Positions 44,232 to 53,220 of a stretch of 64,000 nucleotides of DNA are shown here, in pieces. Numbering within the stretch: the stretch's first letter is position 1; every line of letters starts with the position of its first letter. The translations under genes and the position numbers were made by a program. This DNA comes from Pseudozobellia sp. WGM2 (GTDB lineage: Bacteria; Bacteroidota; Bacteroidia; Flavobacteriales; Flavobacteriaceae). Location: the NCBI RefSeq assembly GCF_017810075.1, contig NZ_JADNYK010000002.1, forward strand, positions 496,001 through 560,000. Reading direction: 5' to 3'. The notes under the pieces are model-generated. The model did no database searches, was not told the DNA's origin, and saw only the letters and a program-made list of their open reading frames with translations.

Positions 44232-45860
44232 ATGAAGAAGTATCTCAATCTTTTCGATTTTAAACAGAAAGTAGATTATAAAACGGAAATACTTTCAGGC
44301 TTAACAGTTGCTTTGGCATTAGTGCCCGAAGCAATTGCATTTGCACTGATACCAGGTTTTTCACCTCTTACGGGACTTTATGCAGCTTTTATACTTTGTT
44401 TGATTACTTCAATTTTAGGAGGTAGACCTGGTATGATATCCGGTGCCACAGGTGCCGTAGCGGTTATTTTTGTGGGTTTAATTTTAGAGCTAAAACGTAA
44501 TTTTCCGGGTATTGAACCCGATACTATTTTGCATTATGTTTTCGCAACGGTAATAATCGCTGGAGTACTTCAGATTCTAGCCGGTGTTTTGCGCTTGGGT
44601 AAGTTTATTCGTTTGGTACCGCACCCCGTAATGTTTGGTTTCGTAAACGGCTTGGCCATTATTATTTTCATGGCACAATTTCCTAGTTTTTATCAAAAGG
44701 GTACGGATCAATTACTTGAAGGTTCATCATTGTATATCATGTTAGGCCTTACCTTACTGACCATGTTGATTATATGGGGCTTTCCTAAATTAACCAAAGC
44801 AATTCCCTCGTCGCTATTGGCCATTGTGGTGGTTTCAGCTATCGTAATCGGTTTTGGTGTTGATACCATCACCGTTGCCGATACCATGTCGGAAGGTGAA
44901 AGTATAAGTGGAGGTTTTCCTCCTTTATCCATTCCTCAGATACCCTTAACATTCGAGACATTTAAGATTGTGTTTCCGTATGCCGCCATTATGGCGGGTG
45001 TGGGCTTGATTGAAAGTCTTTTGACCTTGAATATAATAGATGAAATTACCGAAACACGTGGTAGCGGTAACCGAGAGTGCGTTGCGCAGGGTACGGCAAA
45101 TGTGTTCTCTGGATTCTTATCCGGAATGGGAGGTTGTGCTATGATCGGCCAAAGTTTGATAAACACTTCATCAGGTGCAAGAGCCCGTCTTTCTGGTATT
45201 ACGGCAGCAGTAATGCTGTTAGTATTTATTATGTTCGGTTCAAGTCTTATCGAACGCTTGCCAATGGCCGCATTGGTCGGACTAATGTTTATGGTCGCCA
45301 TCGGAACTTTCGAATGGGCAAGCTTTAAGACTTTCGGTAAAATGCCTAAGTCAGATGTCGTAGTTATGGTATTGGTCACCTTGATTACTGCTGTCACCCA
45401 TAACTTGGCGGTAGCAGTGTTGTTGGGTGTTATTATTTCTGCATTGGCCTACTCTTGGGAAAATGCCAAGAGAATACGAGCAAGAAAGCATATCGATGAG
45501 AATGGAGTAAAACATTATCAAATCTATGGTCCACTTTTTTTCGGTTCTACTACACTTTTTGGTGAGAAGTTCGATGTTTTAAACGACCCAGACGAGGTTA
45601 TCATAGATTTTAAAGAAAGTCGTATTGCCGATATGTCGGGTATTGAAGCTTTGAACAAAATAACCGAACGCTACGCCAAAGTTGGAAAAAAAGTAAACTT
45701 AAGGCATTTGAGTAAAGACTGTGTTAGGTTATTGGAGAATGCAGATGAAATTATTGATGTCAACGTTCTTGAAGACCCGACCTACAAGGTTGCTGTAGAC
45801 AAGGTAGATAGTAAAGACGATCCGGAAATGAAAAACCCCTATAACCTTTGGGGCCTATAG
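44232..45860 (+). CDS. SulP family anion transporter with STAS domain (542 aa)
   Basis: Third SulP carrier of the window. From the ATG at 44232 it has 542 residues. Signature segments are KTEILSGLTVALALVPEAIA, SGATGAVAVIFVGLI and RGSGNRECVAQGTANVFSG. The STAS domain spans about 430-530 (YQIYGPLFFGSTTLFGEKFD, DMSGIEALNKITERYAKVGK). The EAIAF motif is a classical SulP permease form, unlike the other two. It is monocistronic and divergent from DUF421. Substrate is unknown; sulfate is a reasonable guess. Confidence 0.92.
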   Translation: MKKYLNLFDFKQKVDYKTEILSGLTVALALVPEAIAFALIPGFSPLTGLYAAFILCLITSILGGRPGMISGATGAVAVIFVGLILELKRNFPGIEPDTILHYVFATVIIAGVLQILAGVLRLGKFIRLVPHPVMFGFVNGLAIIIFMAQFPSFYQKGTDQLLEGSSLYIMLGLTLLTMLIIWGFPKLTKAIPSSLLAIVVVSAIVIGFGVDTITVADTMSEGESISGGFPPLSIPQIPLTFETFKIVFPYAAIMAGVGLIESLLTLNIIDEITETRGSGNRECVAQGTANVFSGFLSGMGGCAMIGQSLINTSSGARARLSGITAAVMLLVFIMFGSSLIERLPMAALVGLMFMVAIGTFEWASFKTFGKMPKSDVVVMVLVTLITAVTHNLAVAVLLGVIISALAYSWENAKRIRARKHIDENGVKHYQIYGPLFFGSTTLFGEKFDVLNDPDEVIIDFKESRIADMSGIEALNKITERYAKVGKKVNLRHLSKDCVRLLENADEIIDVNVLEDPTYKVAVDKVDSKDDPEMKNPYNLWGL

Positions 45861-46004
45861 GTTTTCTTCTTGATCTTTCTTAGTATTGGTGTAACCACCT
45901 GCCCACCCGAGCCAGTATTTTAATGATATATAAGAGCGTTTGCCCCGTAATAGGCGCTCAGACAGGTTGTTTCTGTTGTTCAGGGTTAGAGTTTCTTCTT
46001 TCAT
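45855..46004 (-). CDS. Possible small ORF (49 aa)
   Basis: ATG-started frame overlapping the last 6 nt of the third sulP gene, encoding MKEETLTLNNRNNLSERLLR at the start and WLGWAGGYTNTKKDQEENL at the end. It has no signal peptide and no recognised domain. A longer form with a start at 46061 also exists. Support is weak: a palindrome (46130-46150) upstream could be its control site. Confidence 0.35.
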   Translation of the reverse strand: MKEETLTLNNRNNLSERLLRGKRSYISLKYWLGWAGGYTNTKKDQEENL

Positions 46005-46129
46005 GATGTACCAGATTAATTGATGAAGGGTATTTGTCTTTAAAGACGAAGAAGATTCCAAGACAATTGATAAAATTTTGTTAAAAAAGAAAAGGAGGGG
46101 GGATTAAAATCGAGTCATTAGTATTTTCT

Positions 46130-46150
46130 GCGACAAAATAAATTTGTCGC
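46130..46150. repeat. 21-nt palindrome near cytochrome c terminator
   Basis: GCGACAAA and TTTGTCGC, perfect 8-bp arms around 5 nt. It sits 13 nt from the next hairpin and may be an operator site or a second hairpin after the cytochrome gene. Confidence 0.5.
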
Positions 46151-46162
46151 TTATAAGTATAT

Positions 46163-46197
46163 AAAAAGCCGCCCTTCAAAATGAAGGACGGCTTTTT
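46163..46197 (-). terminator. Terminator after the cytochrome c gene
   Basis: AAAAAGCCG / CGGCTTTTT with inner CCTTC/GAAGG stem (one mismatch) and a 5-nt loop, 20 nt beyond the cytochrome stop. The hairpin ends in T runs on either strand. Confidence 0.85.
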
Positions 46198-46216
46198 TTT
46201 ATGTTCGTATCGCTTA

Positions 46217-46702
46217 CTATAATGTTCTCAAATACTCGGCGACTGCCCGAGTATCTTCTTCTGAAAGATTTTGATTCAACATAATAGCATTGTTGTATTC
46301 TTTTAGCAAAGCCTTGGCGATAGGATCTTCTTTAAGCATTTTATCTGGGCCAATAATCATGTTCATTACCCATGCCGGGTTTCTTCTGTCATAAACACCT
46401 TTTAAAGCAGGGCCTATCATTCTTTGCTCGGCCATATGGCAAGCAGTACAGATAGTATTGAATTTAGCCTCGCCAGCAGCGGCCAATTCACTATCTACTT
46501 CACTATCAAAAGTAATGTCTTTAAACGGACCAACACCTTCATTGTCCATATCAACAGGTACACCTTCAGATTTAGCTTCAACAGCTTTCTCTGTAGTTTT
46601 AGTTCGGTTCATTTCAAAACCTTCCTTTTTCTCTTCCTTTTTTTCTTCTCCGCAGCCGACCATCAATCCGCCCAAAGCAAACACAACAATTAATTTCTTC
46701 AT
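46217..46702 (-). CDS. c-type cytochrome lipoprotein
   Basis: A 161-residue periplasmic electron carrier. Lipobox GLMVGC (Cys17) from the ATG at 46702. A charged linker (about 20-75) precedes a haem-c domain: Cys85-x2-Cys88-His89 (CTACHMAEQR) with Met141 a likely axial ligand (NAIMLNQNLSEEDTRAV). The domain is one haem-binding unit of the class I type. It is the last gene of a unit with YheT-like hydrolase and a flavin oxidoreductase. Redox partner unknown. Confidence 0.9.
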   Translation of the reverse strand: MKKLIVVFALGGLMVGCGEEKKEEKKEGFEMNRTKTTEKAVEAKSEGVPVDMDNEGVGPFKDITFDSEVDSELAAAGEAKFNTICTACHMAEQRMIGPALKGVYDRRNPAWVMNMIIGPDKMLKEDPIAKALLKEYNNAIMLNQNLSEEDTRAVAEYLRTL

Positions 46703-46744
46703 GGTAACAAAATTTATGGGCACTAATATAAGAAATACCCCTAT

Positions 46745-47707
46745 TTAAAGTACCTCTTCCAAAAACTTTATTGTTCTTTTTTCGCTATAATACTGGTTTC
46801 CGTAGTCGAAGAATCCTACATGCCCGCCAAATTTCGGAGTTTCTAAAAATAAGTGCTCATTTTCTTCAGATTCTTTAAATGGGTAACACTCCGGGCCAAG
46901 AAAAGAATCGTTGGTTGCGTTTAGTATTAAAGATGGTATTTTAATATTGGATAGAAATGGAAGACAACTGCATTTTTTGTAATAATCCAACGCATCTTTA
47001 AAACCGTGTGCACGGCTCGTATATATGTCATCGAAGTCTTTTAAGGTACCGATTTTTTTAATGTCGTCGATAGATATTTCATCGGGAAATAACGGAAGCT
47101 TAAGCCTAAGTTTGGTCACCAAATGTTTTTTAAACCGCTTGGCATAAGCGAAATTTTTAAGTTTTAAGAGCTCTTTCAAAGAACTGTGCAAATCACAAGG
47201 TACCGATATGCCGATTATGGCTTTAACTTGTTCGGGTATTTGTCGGTCTTCACCCGCAAATTTAAGAGCTAGATTACCGCCAAGGCTGACTCCTTTAATG
47301 TAAATTTCATCATATGTACTCAAGCTGATAATATGTTTAACCACAGCATCTAAATCTTCTGTAGCACCTGAGTGATACGAGCGAAAAAGTCGGTTGGTCT
47401 CTCCGCTGCACCCCCTAAAATTAACGGCACAGGAATCAATATTGTTTGCATTGAAAGTTTTTGCACTTCCGGTAATATAGGGTCTCTGCCCATTACCCTC
47501 TAACCCGTGAAGTAAAATGGCGACCTTTTGTGATTTATTTTTCGAATAGCTCCAATCCAAATCTAAAAAATCACCATCAGGTAATTCAATTCGCTCTCGC
47601 TCTTGTGTCAAGTTTGCAACTTTTCTGAACAGGCCAGAGTAGATGGTAGAAATGTGGCCCTGCCTAAAATAGAGCGGAGGTCTATACTCTGATGAAAGTA
47701 TTGGCAT
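46745..47707 (-). CDS. YheT-family alpha/beta hydrolase
   Basis: A 320-residue cytoplasmic hydrolase of the YheT/ABHD1 group. The start YRPPLYFRQGHISTIYSG is characteristic. Nucleophile elbow GVSLGGN has Ser141. The family motif NFRGCSGETNRLFRSYHSG includes the oxyanion region. The triad is completed by Asp in LNATNDSFLG and His in GGHVGFF. Length and motifs are complete. It lies 33 nt after the flavin oxidoreductase and 42 nt before the cytochrome gene. Likely a carboxylesterase; substrate unknown. Confidence 0.92.
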   Translation of the reverse strand: MPILSSEYRPPLYFRQGHISTIYSGLFRKVANLTQERERIELPDGDFLDLDWSYSKNKSQKVAILLHGLEGNGQRPYITGSAKTFNANNIDSCAVNFRGCSGETNRLFRSYHSGATEDLDAVVKHIISLSTYDEIYIKGVSLGGNLALKFAGEDRQIPEQVKAIIGISVPCDLHSSLKELLKLKNFAYAKRFKKHLVTKLRLKLPLFPDEISIDDIKKIGTLKDFDDIYTSRAHGFKDALDYYKKCSCLPFLSNIKIPSLILNATNDSFLGPECYPFKESEENEHLFLETPKFGGHVGFFDYGNQYYSEKRTIKFLEEVL

Positions 47708-47740
47708 TAAATAATTTTATGATTGCTACTGTAAAGCCAA

Positions 47741-48715
47741 TTATTTCGGATAATTCTCCAAAACTTTGGCCTGCTGTTCGATAGCTTCCCTAAATTCAGT
47801 CTTTAAATTTGTAACAAGTTGCTTTACGGGCAATGAATCATCAATCATCGCAGAACCTTGACCTGCCGACCAAATCGTCTTCCAAGCTTTGGCTTCAGTA
47901 TCCAATTCTTTACCGAAATCTATTTTTGTGTCTTTTTTCAAGTCTTCTTCAGTAATACCAGCTGCTTTTAAACTAGCACCTAAAAAATTAGCATGAACCC
48001 CTGATATTGCTGCGGTATAGACTACATCGTTGGCTCCGGCGTTAATGATCATTTTGCGGTATTCCTCGGTGGCTTTACTTTCTTCGGTATTGATAAAGCG
48101 GGTACCCATATAGGCTAAATCGGCTCCCATTTGAAGCGCAGAGGCAATGTCACGCCCAGTGCTGATACATCCGGAAAGAATTATGGTCTTTTTAAAAAAC
48201 TTCTTTATTTCGCTGACCAAGGTCATCGGGTTTACGGTTCCAGCATGGCCACCTGCACCTGCCGCAACCAAAATGAGTCCGTCAACGCCTGCTTCCTGTG
48301 CTTTTTCGGCATGTCTCTTTTTTATTATATCGTGAAATACCAGTCCGCCATAACTGTGTATGGCATCGACCACCATCGAAACAGCGCCGAGAGAAGTGAT
48401 AACAAGTGGAACTTTATGTTTTATGCACAACTTAATGTCGGCCTCAAGCCTGGGGTTGGTATTATGTACGATAAGGTTCACCCCAAATGGTGCCGGTTTT
48501 TTGCCGGTCTCTTTTTCGAACTCCTCGAGAGCGGTCTTAATTTCGATTAACCATTCTTCAAAACCTTCACTGGTGCGTTGGTTCAGAGCCGGAAAAGTAC
48601 CGACAATTCCATTTTTACAGCATTCGATAACTAGTTTGGGTCCTGATATTAAAAACATTGGAGCGGCAATAGCGGGTAATGATAGGTCGCTGATAAAAGA
48701 TGGCTTGTCTGACAT
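47741..48715 (-). CDS. FMN-dependent oxidoreductase, nitronate monooxygenase-like
   Basis: A 324-residue TIM-barrel flavin enzyme of the nitronate monooxygenase/2-nitropropane dioxygenase family. FMN-binding and family segments are PAIAAPMFLISGPKLVIECC, VDGLILVAAGAGGHAGT and MGADLAYMGTRFINTEESKA. His within GAGGHAGT is the usual active-site residue. Alternatively a related enoyl-ACP reductase (FabK) type is possible. First gene of the unit with YheT and cytochrome c. Confidence 0.9.
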   Translation of the reverse strand: MSDKPSFISDLSLPAIAAPMFLISGPKLVIECCKNGIVGTFPALNQRTSEGFEEWLIEIKTALEEFEKETGKKPAPFGVNLIVHNTNPRLEADIKLCIKHKVPLVITSLGAVSMVVDAIHSYGGLVFHDIIKKRHAEKAQEAGVDGLILVAAGAGGHAGTVNPMTLVSEIKKFFKKTIILSGCISTGRDIASALQMGADLAYMGTRFINTEESKATEEYRKMIINAGANDVVYTAAISGVHANFLGASLKAAGITEEDLKKDTKIDFGKELDTEAKAWKTIWSAGQGSAMIDDSLPVKQLVTNLKTEFREAIEQQAKVLENYPK

Positions 48716-48869
48716 AATCGAATGTAGTTAGAAATTAAAGTGCAAAGTTTATAAATCTACATCGTATTTCGAAGATTACCAATTATATCATAACGAGCTG
48801 TAAAACTGCCTCTTAAATGTTTCAAATATGATTATCTTGTAAGAGTACTCGGATTTAAAATCATATAAA

Positions 48870-49958
48870 ATGCAAAAAAGAAGAGATTTTATTAAAAAGA
48901 CAGGGCTCTTGCTCGGTGGTATTAGCATTTTACCAAATTACGCCTTCACTTCGAATTTTCAGAAGGAAAAGCTGGGCGTCTGTTTGGTGGGTTTAGGTAA
49001 TTATAGTGAAAACCTTTTGGCCCCTGCCCTTCAGCTGACTCAACATTGCGAACTCCGTGGTATTGTGACTGGGAGTCCTGAAAAAATTCCCCTCTGGCAA
49101 AAAAAGCACGGTATACCCGACAAAAACGTGTACAACTACAAAACTATGGGGGCCATTGCTGATAATGCCGATATTGATGTTATCTATATCGTTCTACCAA
49201 CGGGCCTACATTCTGAATATGCTATTAAGGCCGCGAATACGGGTAAGCACGTGTGGTGTGAAAAACCTATGGCAAAAACGGTCGAAGAATGCCAGGCGAT
49301 TATAGATGCATGCAATAAAAACAAGGTGAAACTTTCAATCGGTTATCGCATGCAGCACGAGCCCAATACAAAAACTGTTATCGAATGGTCAACAACAAAA
49401 CCTTTCGGAAAAATAGAAACGGTGAAGGCAGAAATTGGTTTTAAAACGGGCAACCCGGGCAACTCTTGGAGAATGGATAAAGAATTGGGCGGCGGATTAA
49501 TTTACGATGTAGGGGTTTATTCGATAAATGCGATGCGCTATACCACAGGTCAAAACCCTATTTCGGTAGTTGGTAATCATAAAAACACGAGACCAGAACT
49601 CTTTAAAGAAGTTGAGGAGACTACCAACTTCACACTTGATTTCGGGAACGGCCTTTTGGGTACCGGTAAGACCACAGCCGCCGAAAGTGTAAATATTTTA
49701 AGGGCCGATTGTGAAAAGGGATGGTACAAACTGCAACCCTTTCAATCGTACACCGGTGTCGGGGGTAAGGCCAGCGATGGAACTTTATTGAATACTTATA
49801 TTGAAAACCAGCAAGCCCGCCAGATGGATGATGATGCCCTGGCTATCTTGGAGAACAAACCGGTAATGGTACCCGGGCAAGACGGTCTAAGAGATATCGC
49901 TATTGTAGAGGCTATCAATAAATCTGCTGCAACAGGTGAAGAAGTGAAAATTTATTGA
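48870..49958 (+). CDS. Gfo/Idh/MocA-family oxidoreductase with Tat-type leader
   Basis: A 362-residue NAD(P)-binding oxidoreductase. The N-terminus has the twin-arginine-like motif KRRDFIKK, then LLLGGISIL, so it is probably exported folded. The Rossmann motif is GVCLVGLGNYSENLL. The EKP motif is HVWCEKPMAKT and the family C-terminal substrate domain covers about 150-362. It resembles glucose-fructose oxidoreductase relatives. It lies 74 nt before a thioesterase gene; substrate is unknown. Confidence 0.9.
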   Translation: MQKRRDFIKKTGLLLGGISILPNYAFTSNFQKEKLGVCLVGLGNYSENLLAPALQLTQHCELRGIVTGSPEKIPLWQKKHGIPDKNVYNYKTMGAIADNADIDVIYIVLPTGLHSEYAIKAANTGKHVWCEKPMAKTVEECQAIIDACNKNKVKLSIGYRMQHEPNTKTVIEWSTTKPFGKIETVKAEIGFKTGNPGNSWRMDKELGGGLIYDVGVYSINAMRYTTGQNPISVVGNHKNTRPELFKEVEETTNFTLDFGNGLLGTGKTTAAESVNILRADCEKGWYKLQPFQSYTGVGGKASDGTLLNTYIENQQARQMDDDALAILENKPVMVPGQDGLRDIAIVEAINKSAATGEEVKIY

Positions 49959-50032
49959 TTTCAATATAGTTGTTTTGACAAACAATGGTATTTTTGTTAG
50001 TATTATGCATGCATAACAAAAGTTCTCGTACT

Positions 50033-50512
50033 ATGTATTTAAAAGAATTTGAAATTCGTTGGAGCGATGTAGATGCCAATAGGCACTTGGCCAATTCAGC
50101 TTACCTTAACTTTATGAGCCATACACGAATGGCTTTTTTGTTCGAACTTGGTTTTGACCAAAAAACGCTGGCCCAGAACGAGATTGGCCCAGTGGTATTT
50201 TATGAGCATATGTACTATTTCAAAGAAGCTTTTCCAGGGAAACCTGTTCAGGTATCTATGGAAATCATGGGTATGAGCGAAGATGCCAAATTTTTCGAGT
50301 TTCATCATAATTTTTACAACCATAAAGGCGAAAACTTTGCCCATTGCGAGATGATGGGTGCTTGGATGGATTTGTCGACAAGAAAGCTCACCGGTTTGAC
50401 CAATGAATTTTTAACCTCTTTCAGTGCTGCGGAAAAGGGAGAAGGTTTTCGAGTTCTCACTAAAGAAGATACTCGAAAGTTTGCAAGAGTGCCGAAAGAC
50501 TTAGTTCTTTAA
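50033..50512 (+). CDS. Hotdog-fold acyl-CoA thioesterase
   Basis: A 159-residue 4HBT-type protein from the ATG at 50033; upstream ATGs give leaders with no family counterpart. The active-site signature is WSDVDANRHLANSAYLNFM (DVDxNxH), with FEFHHNFYN and GAWMDLSTRKL later. Related enzymes cleave acyl-CoA or acyl-ACP thioesters. It lies downstream of the Tat-type oxidoreductase and converges on an EamA transporter gene. Confidence 0.88.
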   Translation: MYLKEFEIRWSDVDANRHLANSAYLNFMSHTRMAFLFELGFDQKTLAQNEIGPVVFYEHMYYFKEAFPGKPVQVSMEIMGMSEDAKFFEFHHNFYNHKGENFAHCEMMGAWMDLSTRKLTGLTNEFLTSFSAAEKGEGFRVLTKEDTRKFARVPKDLVL

Positions 50513-50582
50513 ATTGCTACACTTTTCAACAGTGAACTATAACTTCTAGGGAGAAACTTCATTAAAATCTGCTAAAATACTT

Positions 50583-51494
50583 TTATGCAGGCTTATCGAG
50601 GTTTTTATGGCCTCTTGGCTTTGTGCTTGCCAGATATACGCCTAAGAATACCAAACAGGCCGCGGCAATTTTAATAGTGGTAAGTTTATCTTGCCCTGTG
50701 ACCAAAGCGAAAATTATACCTATTAGAGGTTGTACATAAACAAAAGCACTTACGGTCGAAGCTTTCAGCTGTGTTAAGGCGAAAATATTGAACAAATAAG
50801 TACAGAAGGTGGTGCCGATGACTACGAAGGCTATCCTCCAAATAGCATCAAATGGTAAAGAGGTCCATTCTGTATCTATTATTTCTTGGTACCCAAAAGG
50901 AAGACAGATGAAAATGCCCAACGTAAACAACCACTTCATAAATGTAAATGGATGGTATTTTTCTATTAAGGTTTTTGCCCCGATCAAATAAGCGCCGTAA
51001 AAAATGGAGTTAAGAAGTATAAAGAAATTGCCTAGTGGTATGTTTGGGGCATCTTGCCGAATCTCAGAGCTAAAAAGTATTAAGCCCAATGCTCCTAAAA
51101 AACCTATGGCGATACCGACTATTTTTTTTGGGAGTACCTTTTCTTTAATCAGAATAGCGGACAAGAAAACCACGATTATGGGTGTTGTGGTAATCAGAAC
51201 CGCGCTATTGATCGGGGTAGATAGTGAAAGACCTTTAAAGAACACCAACATATTAAAGCCCATGCCCAATAGGGCACAGACCAACATTCGGGCGTAATCT
51301 TTTTTTTCGACATGCTCTTTAGGGCCGAAGAACGAAATTGACCAAAAAAGAATTGCCGCGCCAATTACCCTTAAAACTACCAATGCGTATGCCGGCACAT
51401 AATTTGGCATTATGCCTTTGGCAATGGTGTGGTTGAGCCCATAGATGACCGTAGCCCCGATGGCAGCTAATATGGCCAGTGCGCGTATATTCAA
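50583..51494 (-). CDS. EamA-family (DMT) transporter
   Basis: A 303-residue inner-membrane protein with about ten hydrophobic segments and two EamA repeats. It has ATVIYGLNHTIAKGIMPNYV at the start, GLSLSTPINSAVLITTTPI in the first repeat, and LKASTVSAFVYVQPLIGIIF in the second. DMT carriers export small metabolites. The start is TTG (51492-51494): its codon overlaps the ArsC-like stop as TTGA, and the first in-frame ATG falls 28 codons later. Confidence 0.9.
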   Translation of the reverse strand: MNIRALAILAAIGATVIYGLNHTIAKGIMPNYVPAYALVVLRVIGAAILFWSISFFGPKEHVEKKDYARMLVCALLGMGFNMLVFFKGLSLSTPINSAVLITTTPIIVVFLSAILIKEKVLPKKIVGIAIGFLGALGLILFSSEIRQDAPNIPLGNFFILLNSIFYGAYLIGAKTLIEKYHPFTFMKWLFTLGIFICLPFGYQEIIDTEWTSLPFDAIWRIAFVVIGTTFCTYLFNIFALTQLKASTVSAFVYVQPLIGIIFALVTGQDKLTTIKIAAACLVFLGVYLASTKPRGHKNLDKPA

Positions 51495-51844
51495 GAATGT
51501 AGGGCTTCTTTGGCCGCCTCGACCGTTTTTTTACTGTTTCCTATGAAAATTTGGTCATCGATTAGAATCACCGGGCGTTTTAAGAATGTATAGTGTTCAA
51601 GAATCAACTTTTTATAATTAGCTTCAGAAAGTTGTTTTTCATGTAGGCCTTGTTGACGATAAAGTCTTGCTCTTTTACTGAACAAAGACTCATAGTTTCC
51701 GGCTAGTTGTGCCATCTCTTCTACTTGACTTTCGGTCATTGGCACTGTTTTGATATCTTGCAGTTCTACTTGGTCTAAAGGGGCAAGTTCTTTAAGAATT
51801 CTTTTGCAGGTATCACAGGTGCTTAAATGATAGATTTTCTTCAT
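51491..51844 (-). CDS. ArsC/Spx-family thioredoxin-fold protein
   Basis: A 117-residue small protein from the ATG at 51844. It starts MKKIYHLSTCDTCKRILKEL with Cys10-x2-Cys13, and contains LEHYTFLKRPVILIDDQIFI, the ArsC/YffB segment with a cis-Pro region. It is more likely a glutaredoxin-like or YffB-type protein than a dedicated arsenate reductase; no ars genes are near. It overlaps the EamA gene by 4 nt and is divergent from a DinB gene. Confidence 0.85.
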   Translation of the reverse strand: MKKIYHLSTCDTCKRILKELAPLDQVELQDIKTVPMTESQVEEMAQLAGNYESLFSKRARLYRQQGLHEKQLSEANYKKLILEHYTFLKRPVILIDDQIFIGNSKKTVEAAKEALHS

Positions 51845-51931
51845 GGTTTTCCGTTGAAATTTGGAGTTGCAAAGAAACCTATTTCCATTCAATTGTGCTA
51901 TTTTTAGCATCCACATAAAAAAACATATCCA

Positions 51932-52390
51932 TTGAAAAATATTTTAAAAACAACATTACAAAACAGAAAACTTCTCTATAAAATTTTGGATAAAACGCCT
52001 AGAGAGCAATTGTTGCAAATTCCTGAAGGATTTAGAAACAATATTTGGTGGAATATAGCTCACGTGGTGGTGACCCAACAGCTTTTGGTATATAAGTTCA
52101 GTGACTTGCAGATGAGAGTATCACAAGAGTTTATTGAAAAGTTTAAAAAAGGCACTGTTCCCGATGGTACTGCGTCAGAAGAAGAAATTAAGGAAATAGC
52201 GGCTTTTTTACTTTCAACTATAGAATGGATGGAAGAAGATTACAATAATGGCCTGTTCAAAGAATATAACTCGTACACTACAAGTATGAACGTTACCTTG
52301 AACGATGTTGATGATGCCATCGCTTTCAACCTATTTCACGAAGGCCTTCACCTTGGTGCAATTCTGGCATTGCAAAAGGTGGTCGACTAA
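51932..52390 (+). CDS. DinB-family protein
   Basis: A 152-residue helical protein of the DinB/YfiT four-helix bundle family. It has WWNIAHVVVTQQLLVYKFS, where His may be a metal ligand, and the C-terminal FHEGLHLGAI with two further His. These suggest the three-His metal site of the superfamily. The start codon is TTG (51932), with no suitable ATG upstream in frame. It abuts the converging DUF3298 gene with no gap. Enzymatic role unknown; some relatives use bacillithiol or mycothiol. Confidence 0.85.
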   Translation: MKNILKTTLQNRKLLYKILDKTPREQLLQIPEGFRNNIWWNIAHVVVTQQLLVYKFSDLQMRVSQEFIEKFKKGTVPDGTASEEEIKEIAAFLLSTIEWMEEDYNNGLFKEYNSYTTSMNVTLNDVDDAIAFNLFHEGLHLGAILALQKVVD

Positions 52391-53137
52391 TTACAGACGG
52401 GTCATCTTTTTGACCAAGAAAGGTTTTACATCTTTGTAAGGTAACGTAATTTCGATGGGGCCATCGGCATACGATGCCACTTCATAAGGGTTGTAGAGTA
52501 GTTTAATGCCTTCTTCTGTGAAACCTATATTTTCAGGTAAATAAAAAGAATCGCTTTCGAACATAAAACCTGTACTGTTTATGGGTTTTTCTAGGGGAAT
52601 GTCTTCTTGTGTTCGAAACTGAACTTCGGCGAAGGCCTCAAAATCTTTACGGTCTTTAAAAAGTTGCCAGTTTTCTAATTCTGTCCCTTTTACCTTATCG
52701 AAATTTAAAAACCTTCGAGAGCCATAACCATGAGCACCTCCGGTAAAGAGAAAAGAATTTAACTCAATGGTCAACAATTGCTCATCTTCGTAAGAAACTT
52801 TACCATCTATTTGCGCTTCCCAAACTGTAGCTTCCTCCGGGTATAGTTTCTTTATTTCCCAGAAACCTTCACTGAACGATTTAACGGCATCCTTAATGGT
52901 GGTAGCATCTACCTCATCATCAAAATTTAAAATTTCGATAATTTCTTCTTGCAATGCGGTATTGATGGTCTTGTCAATCTTAGATTTTCCCTTTGCTTTC
53001 GGTATATCGATAACAACCTCTGGGCACTCAGAACATCTAGTTTCATCTAGGCTCAAAGTTTCGAACGACAAGTTTTTTTCTTCTTGGCAACTCACCAAGA
53101 AAAGTAGCAAAAAAAAGATGCTAATCTGGGTTTTCAT
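52391..53137 (-). CDS. DUF3298/DUF4163 lipoprotein
   Basis: A 248-residue exported protein. Lipobox FLVSC (Cys17) from the ATG at 53137. DUF4163-like segment at about 40-140 (VVIDIPKAKGKSKIDKTINT) and DUF3298 at about 145-235 (FTGGAHGYGSRRFLNFDKVK, YNPYEVASYADGPIEITLPY). The combination is common in Bacteroidota and resembles RsiV-like or PdaC-associated domains. Function not known. A -7 element lies upstream at 53183-53190. Confidence 0.86.
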   Translation of the reverse strand: MKTQISIFFLLLFLVSCQEEKNLSFETLSLDETRCSECPEVVIDIPKAKGKSKIDKTINTALQEEIIEILNFDDEVDATTIKDAVKSFSEGFWEIKKLYPEEATVWEAQIDGKVSYEDEQLLTIELNSFLFTGGAHGYGSRRFLNFDKVKGTELENWQLFKDRKDFEAFAEVQFRTQEDIPLEKPINSTGFMFESDSFYLPENIGFTEEGIKLLYNPYEVASYADGPIEITLPYKDVKPFLVKKMTRL

Positions 53138-53171
53138 ATAAGACGTGGAAATTGGCTTACTAATAGTAGCG

Positions 53172-53202
53172 TTGTGTGCTAGCAAAGATAACGATACATT
53201 TG
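53172..53202 (+). promoter_or_regulatory. Promoter of the cystathionine gamma-synthase-like gene
   Basis: TTG at 53172-53174, 20-nt spacer, TACATTTG at 53195-53202. Canonical flavobacterial promoter, 18 nt before the start. Confidence 0.75.
53183..53190 (-). promoter_or_regulatory. -7 promoter element of the DUF3298 gene
   Basis: Minus strand TATCTTTG (TAnnTTTG), 45 nt before the start codon. It overlaps the divergent promoter spacer. Confidence 0.4.
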
Positions 53203-53220
53203 TAGGATAAATTACATGAA

